A DNA stretch of 64,000 nt, taken from assembly GCA_029747015.1 (NCBI GenBank), contig JAKOGI010000185.1, positions 335,501-399,500 on the forward strand. The letters run 5' to 3'. Positions 61,552 through 64,000 of this stretch are shown piece by piece (the stretch's first letter is position 1; every line of letters begins with the position of its first letter). A program made the position numbers and the translations under genes. This stretch comes from Carnegiea gigantea. Its lineage: Eukaryota > Streptophyta > Magnoliopsida > Caryophyllales > Cactaceae. The notes below the pieces were generated by a model that worked only from the letters and a program-made list of their open reading frames with translations, ran no database searches and was not told the origin of the DNA.

Positions 61552-61956
61552 GAGACTGACCGGAGGATTGGAAGCCTTACAAATCAGATCGAAAGGCGTG
61601 ATGTAGACAACCGGATTCGGATCAGAAGGGTTTTGTGAATTTTTTTTACGGTGAAACAATTTTGGTAGCAGGGTAATGGATTCCTGTTAGAAGGAGATTG
61701 ATTATGATTGTTATTCTTATTTCCTTTTCATGTATCTGTAATAAAACAATGTTATTCGTATTTCCTTTTTATGTATCTGTAATAAACGAAAATGATTATA
61801 TTTTTCTTGTTAAGTTTTATTTGGTTCTGAATTAATTACTGAATATGGACGGATGAGATTGAAGTGAGGATTAATCCGATGGCCCAGAAGTTCTAATTTT
61901 TGACAGTGCAGGAAAAAGCCACGTCAGAAATACATTGCTTTTATATATAGTATAGA

Positions 61957-62135
61957 TTGCTTTTGTTTAAAAAAAAAAAAAAAGAATTCTGATGTGTTAG
62001 ATAACCAGTTGTTTTAATAAATTAAAAAAAAGATAATCAACTAAGATTAAAACAACTATTATTAACGACATCCATAAGATCAATGGTATGAAACTAATAT
62101 TCACTTGTTTGATTCGCAAAAACTTCATATTATAT
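61957..62135. other. Short AT-rich spacer
   Basis: AT-rich DNA with a poly-A run, between the Helitron and the next MITE; nothing else seen. Confidence 0.4.
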
Positions 62136-62411
62136 GCCTGTTCTTTTCGTTGAGAAATAGGAGTTTGGAAATGGGTGAAATTAGTTGAAGTAGGTATGTT
62201 TTGTTGAAATGCGTAGAAGTAGGTTATAGTTGATATATTTTTATATGATTGGTAAAGGTTGGTTAAAATAGTGGATTGAGGTTTATTAAAGTGGGTTAAA
62301 GTTAGTTGAAGTGGGTTGAAGTAGATTAAAGTTGATATTTTTTTCTTGAAATTCGTAAAGTGGGTTGAAATTACTAAATTGAAACATTTACCAACGAAAA
62401 GAACAGGGCCT
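62136..62411. mobile_element. MITE with CCTGTTCTTTTCGTTG termini
   Basis: The left end GCCTGTTCTTTTCGTTG is mirrored by the right end CAACGAAAAGAACAGGGC. The interior is made of GTTGAAGT/GTTAAAGT repeats, related to the interrupted copy at 42402-42643. 276 bp, non-coding. Confidence 0.75.
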
Positions 62412-62564
62412 AATAGTCATTTTGATATTATATGTCACCTACTCTTTAGGATAATTTAAAATACTTTTGCTTTGCCAATGGAAAAAAAAATTCAAGTTTC
62501 TGCAAAGAGGAGGGTAAATAATGTTGTACATTAAATGTTTTTGATAGAAATAAGAGGGGCATTA

Positions 62565-63060
62565 TATTATATAGGAAGAAATATGGTCATACAACTCGTT
62601 CGATGCCCCGTTCGCCACTGATTCCGGGACATCGTACATCCATACCCTCCTATCAAAAGATGATGGTTGCCAATGAGCTCGTTCATGTGCAACTTTACTC
62701 CCTCTCCTCTTATTCACATAACACCAAGCTAGGAAACTAAAATCAGCAGAAAGTCGTAGAATATCATGAACTAATAAATCGACAAAGTTGTCCTGAGACG
62801 TCTTGGTTCTCCGCTTCTGGATTAGTTGCAAGCAGTCCCCCTCCGCAACAAGCCCGTCATAGCCCACCTTCCTGACTCATTGGAAAGCGAAGAGACATGC
62901 CCTCGCTTCCTCCATCTCTACACTAATAACGCCCGCGCCTCATTTCACCCCTGCTAGCAAGATGTCACTGTCATAATTTCTAAGGACAAATCCCAATCCC
63001 CAACAGGAGTTCCCGACCTTCCCACCATCAAAGTTGAATGTTGTACACTGAATTGGGGCA
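62565..63060 (-). pseudogene. LINE-type RNase H relic with stops
   Basis: The minus strand reads FNFDGGKVGNSCWGLGFVL, ISVEMEEARACLFAF, VAEGDCLQLIQ, DILRLSADFSFLAWCYVN, KVAHERAHW and a tail RRVWMYDVPESV. This is a full plant RVT_3 RNase H order, with in-frame stops after GVK and AFQ. It has no RT partner in the window. Confidence 0.75.
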
Positions 63061-63735
63061 ACACCAACGAGCTGAAAACACTTTAACTATAGCAAATCTC
63101 ACATCATGGAAATTGGAAAGTGAATCATCACTGAAAATAACAGTTTAAAAAAGAACTTTAGAATTGCACTTTAACAACATATGAAAATATCCCCCAAATC
63201 AAACAATTGTTCCTTAAATAGAAACGTTTACAACTCTTTATCATCTACCTACAATTTGATTAAATATCACATCTTGTTTAGAGTCCTTAAAAAGAAAAGT
63301 TAGGACTGTAACATCACTTATCCCTGAATATAATTGTATGATCATAATTCATTCAAAAAGCAAATCATAAGGTAAGAACATAATTCGGTACTCAGATAAA
63401 AAGATGTTTGAATATCCTACAAATTTTGACCACAATGAGTCGGCGGAGCATTTTACACAACTCAAAGTGGAACAAAGCAACTATTATTGGTGAAACAAAA
63501 ACCAAAAATGTTCCCCTGCATATGGAGAAGAAACATTCTCAAAGAAAAACATGACTTATTGACAGTTCATGCACCCTGCCAAGATGCAACTCCATATATG
63601 CAGTTGGGCACAAGAATATGAGACATGTGGATATGCTAATCGCTGGATATCACCAGCATACCCCCGTCATGAACAAGCATGAAACTGGTAAATGGCTGTC
63701 ATTGCTTCAGTTAGATCAAAATCTAGCCTCATCGA
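63061..63735. other. Spacer, no gene seen
   Basis: AT-rich DNA. It may include the 3' UTR of a minus-strand gene whose possible last exon is at 63736. Confidence 0.35.
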
Positions 63736-63833
63736 TCAAGGCTCTGAAACTAAAAGAGCCCAGTACCTGCAGGGTCCACTGAGGTTGTATTCAACCAAGT
63801 CTGGTGAATGTGCATCCATGTGAATCCCTCTGC
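63736..63833 (-). CDS. Possible last exon of an unidentified gene (partial)
   Basis: A minus-strand frame ends SPDLVEYNLSGP, then YWALLVSEP and TGA. A good 3' splice site (TGATTTCAG) precedes GCAGAGGG at 63833. The composition looks like real protein, but I do not recognise the family, and upstream exons would lie beyond the window. The open frame continues to 63936 without the splice, so the exon could instead be longer. Confidence 0.3.
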
Positions 63834-64000
63834 CTGAAATCATATCAGTGTGCAAGATTCTCAGAATTCGGTTTGAAGGGTGTAACGATGGTGCAAGATA
63901 TTTAGAAAATGAATATACAATCGTACACCTTTGCATTCAGTAAAACAGTAGTCAAACAGCAATTGCGCTCCCCACCTGGACACAAGCCAGTCGAACTTTA

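Larger units (their letters stand above)
58782..61956 (-). mobile_element. Non-autonomous Helitron, 3.2 kb
   Basis: On the minus strand the 5' end is TCTATACTATATATAAAAGC, preceded by host A. The 3' end is CACGGGTCCAAACTAGT, followed by host T. A hairpin (CCGTG-TAAAG-CACGG) lies 7 nt before CTAGT. These are the TC...CTRR ends and A/T insertion of Helitrons, with no target duplication. No Rep or helicase motif was found, so it is non-autonomous. The interior holds a doubled 3' segment, GC-rich repeats at 60758-61005 and a 110-bp tandem repeat at 61331-61551. The Lys/Arg- and Ser-rich ORFs in the GC-rich part are not recognised and may be repeat shadow. Confidence 0.85.

Overview
The window is nuclear DNA from a flowering plant, most likely a eudicot. 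The signs are AT-rich spacers, spliced genes with plant-type GT-AG introns, plant-specific families (a cycling Dof factor, the double-Cpn10 plastid chaperonin, an NFD5-type PPR protein) and many plant transposable-element relics (LINE, copia, Helitron, MITEs). I cannot name the species. I see no bacterial or viral region, no CRISPR and no rRNA.

Seven complete protein genes and one tRNA gene can be built. Every join below was checked by hand for splice sites and phase. (1) VPS36 of ESCRT-II, minus, 6404-9664, 7 exons, 420 aa. (2) A NUFIP-type snoRNP assembly protein, plus, 14674-21329, 8 exons, 579 aa. (3) A CDF-type Dof transcription factor, plus, 25027-28675, 2 exons, 460 aa. (4) An LRR receptor-like pseudokinase, minus, 30009-35469, 7 exons including a 50-nt microexon, 774 aa. 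(5) An NFD5-like organellar PPR protein, plus, 37672-40444, 2 exons, 714 aa. (6) A secreted GH3 beta-glucosidase/glucan exohydrolase, plus, 48474-53441, 9 exons with one GC-AG intron, 627 aa. (7) The chloroplast 20-kDa co-chaperonin CPN20, minus, 54717-57461, 5 coding exons, 255 aa. A tRNA-Asp(GUC) lies just upstream of CPN20 at 58514-58585. A possible last exon of an eighth gene sits at the right edge. These genes are unrelated housekeeping or regulatory genes and form no operon-like system.

The spacers are a record of transposition. From left to right: a degenerate tandem array built on a TTTAGTGAGC-like core (1-930); a 0.5-0.6-kb direct duplication; a 0.9-kb hAT-like MITE; another short inverted-repeat element; a decayed LINE (RNase H part 10000-10461, RT part 11690-13230) with LTR-like DNA between; MITEs at 36867-37247 and 41231-41643; a 3' copia remnant (LTR 42644-43347 plus the pol C-terminus) that interrupts a GTTGAAGT-rich repeat and is itself interrupted by a ~200-bp insertion with a target duplication; a hAT-like MITE with an 8-bp target duplication (44998-45384); two more RNase H relics; and a complete-looking non-autonomous Helitron (58782-61956, minus) with tandemly duplicated 3' ends.

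No plainly new multi-gene system was found. The most interesting items are the bounded Helitron, the nested copia insertions, the TTTAGTGAGC array, the pseudokinase with its three replaced catalytic motifs, the GC-AG intron, the microsatellite lying on the CDF 5' splice site, and two exon-like islands with no assigned gene.
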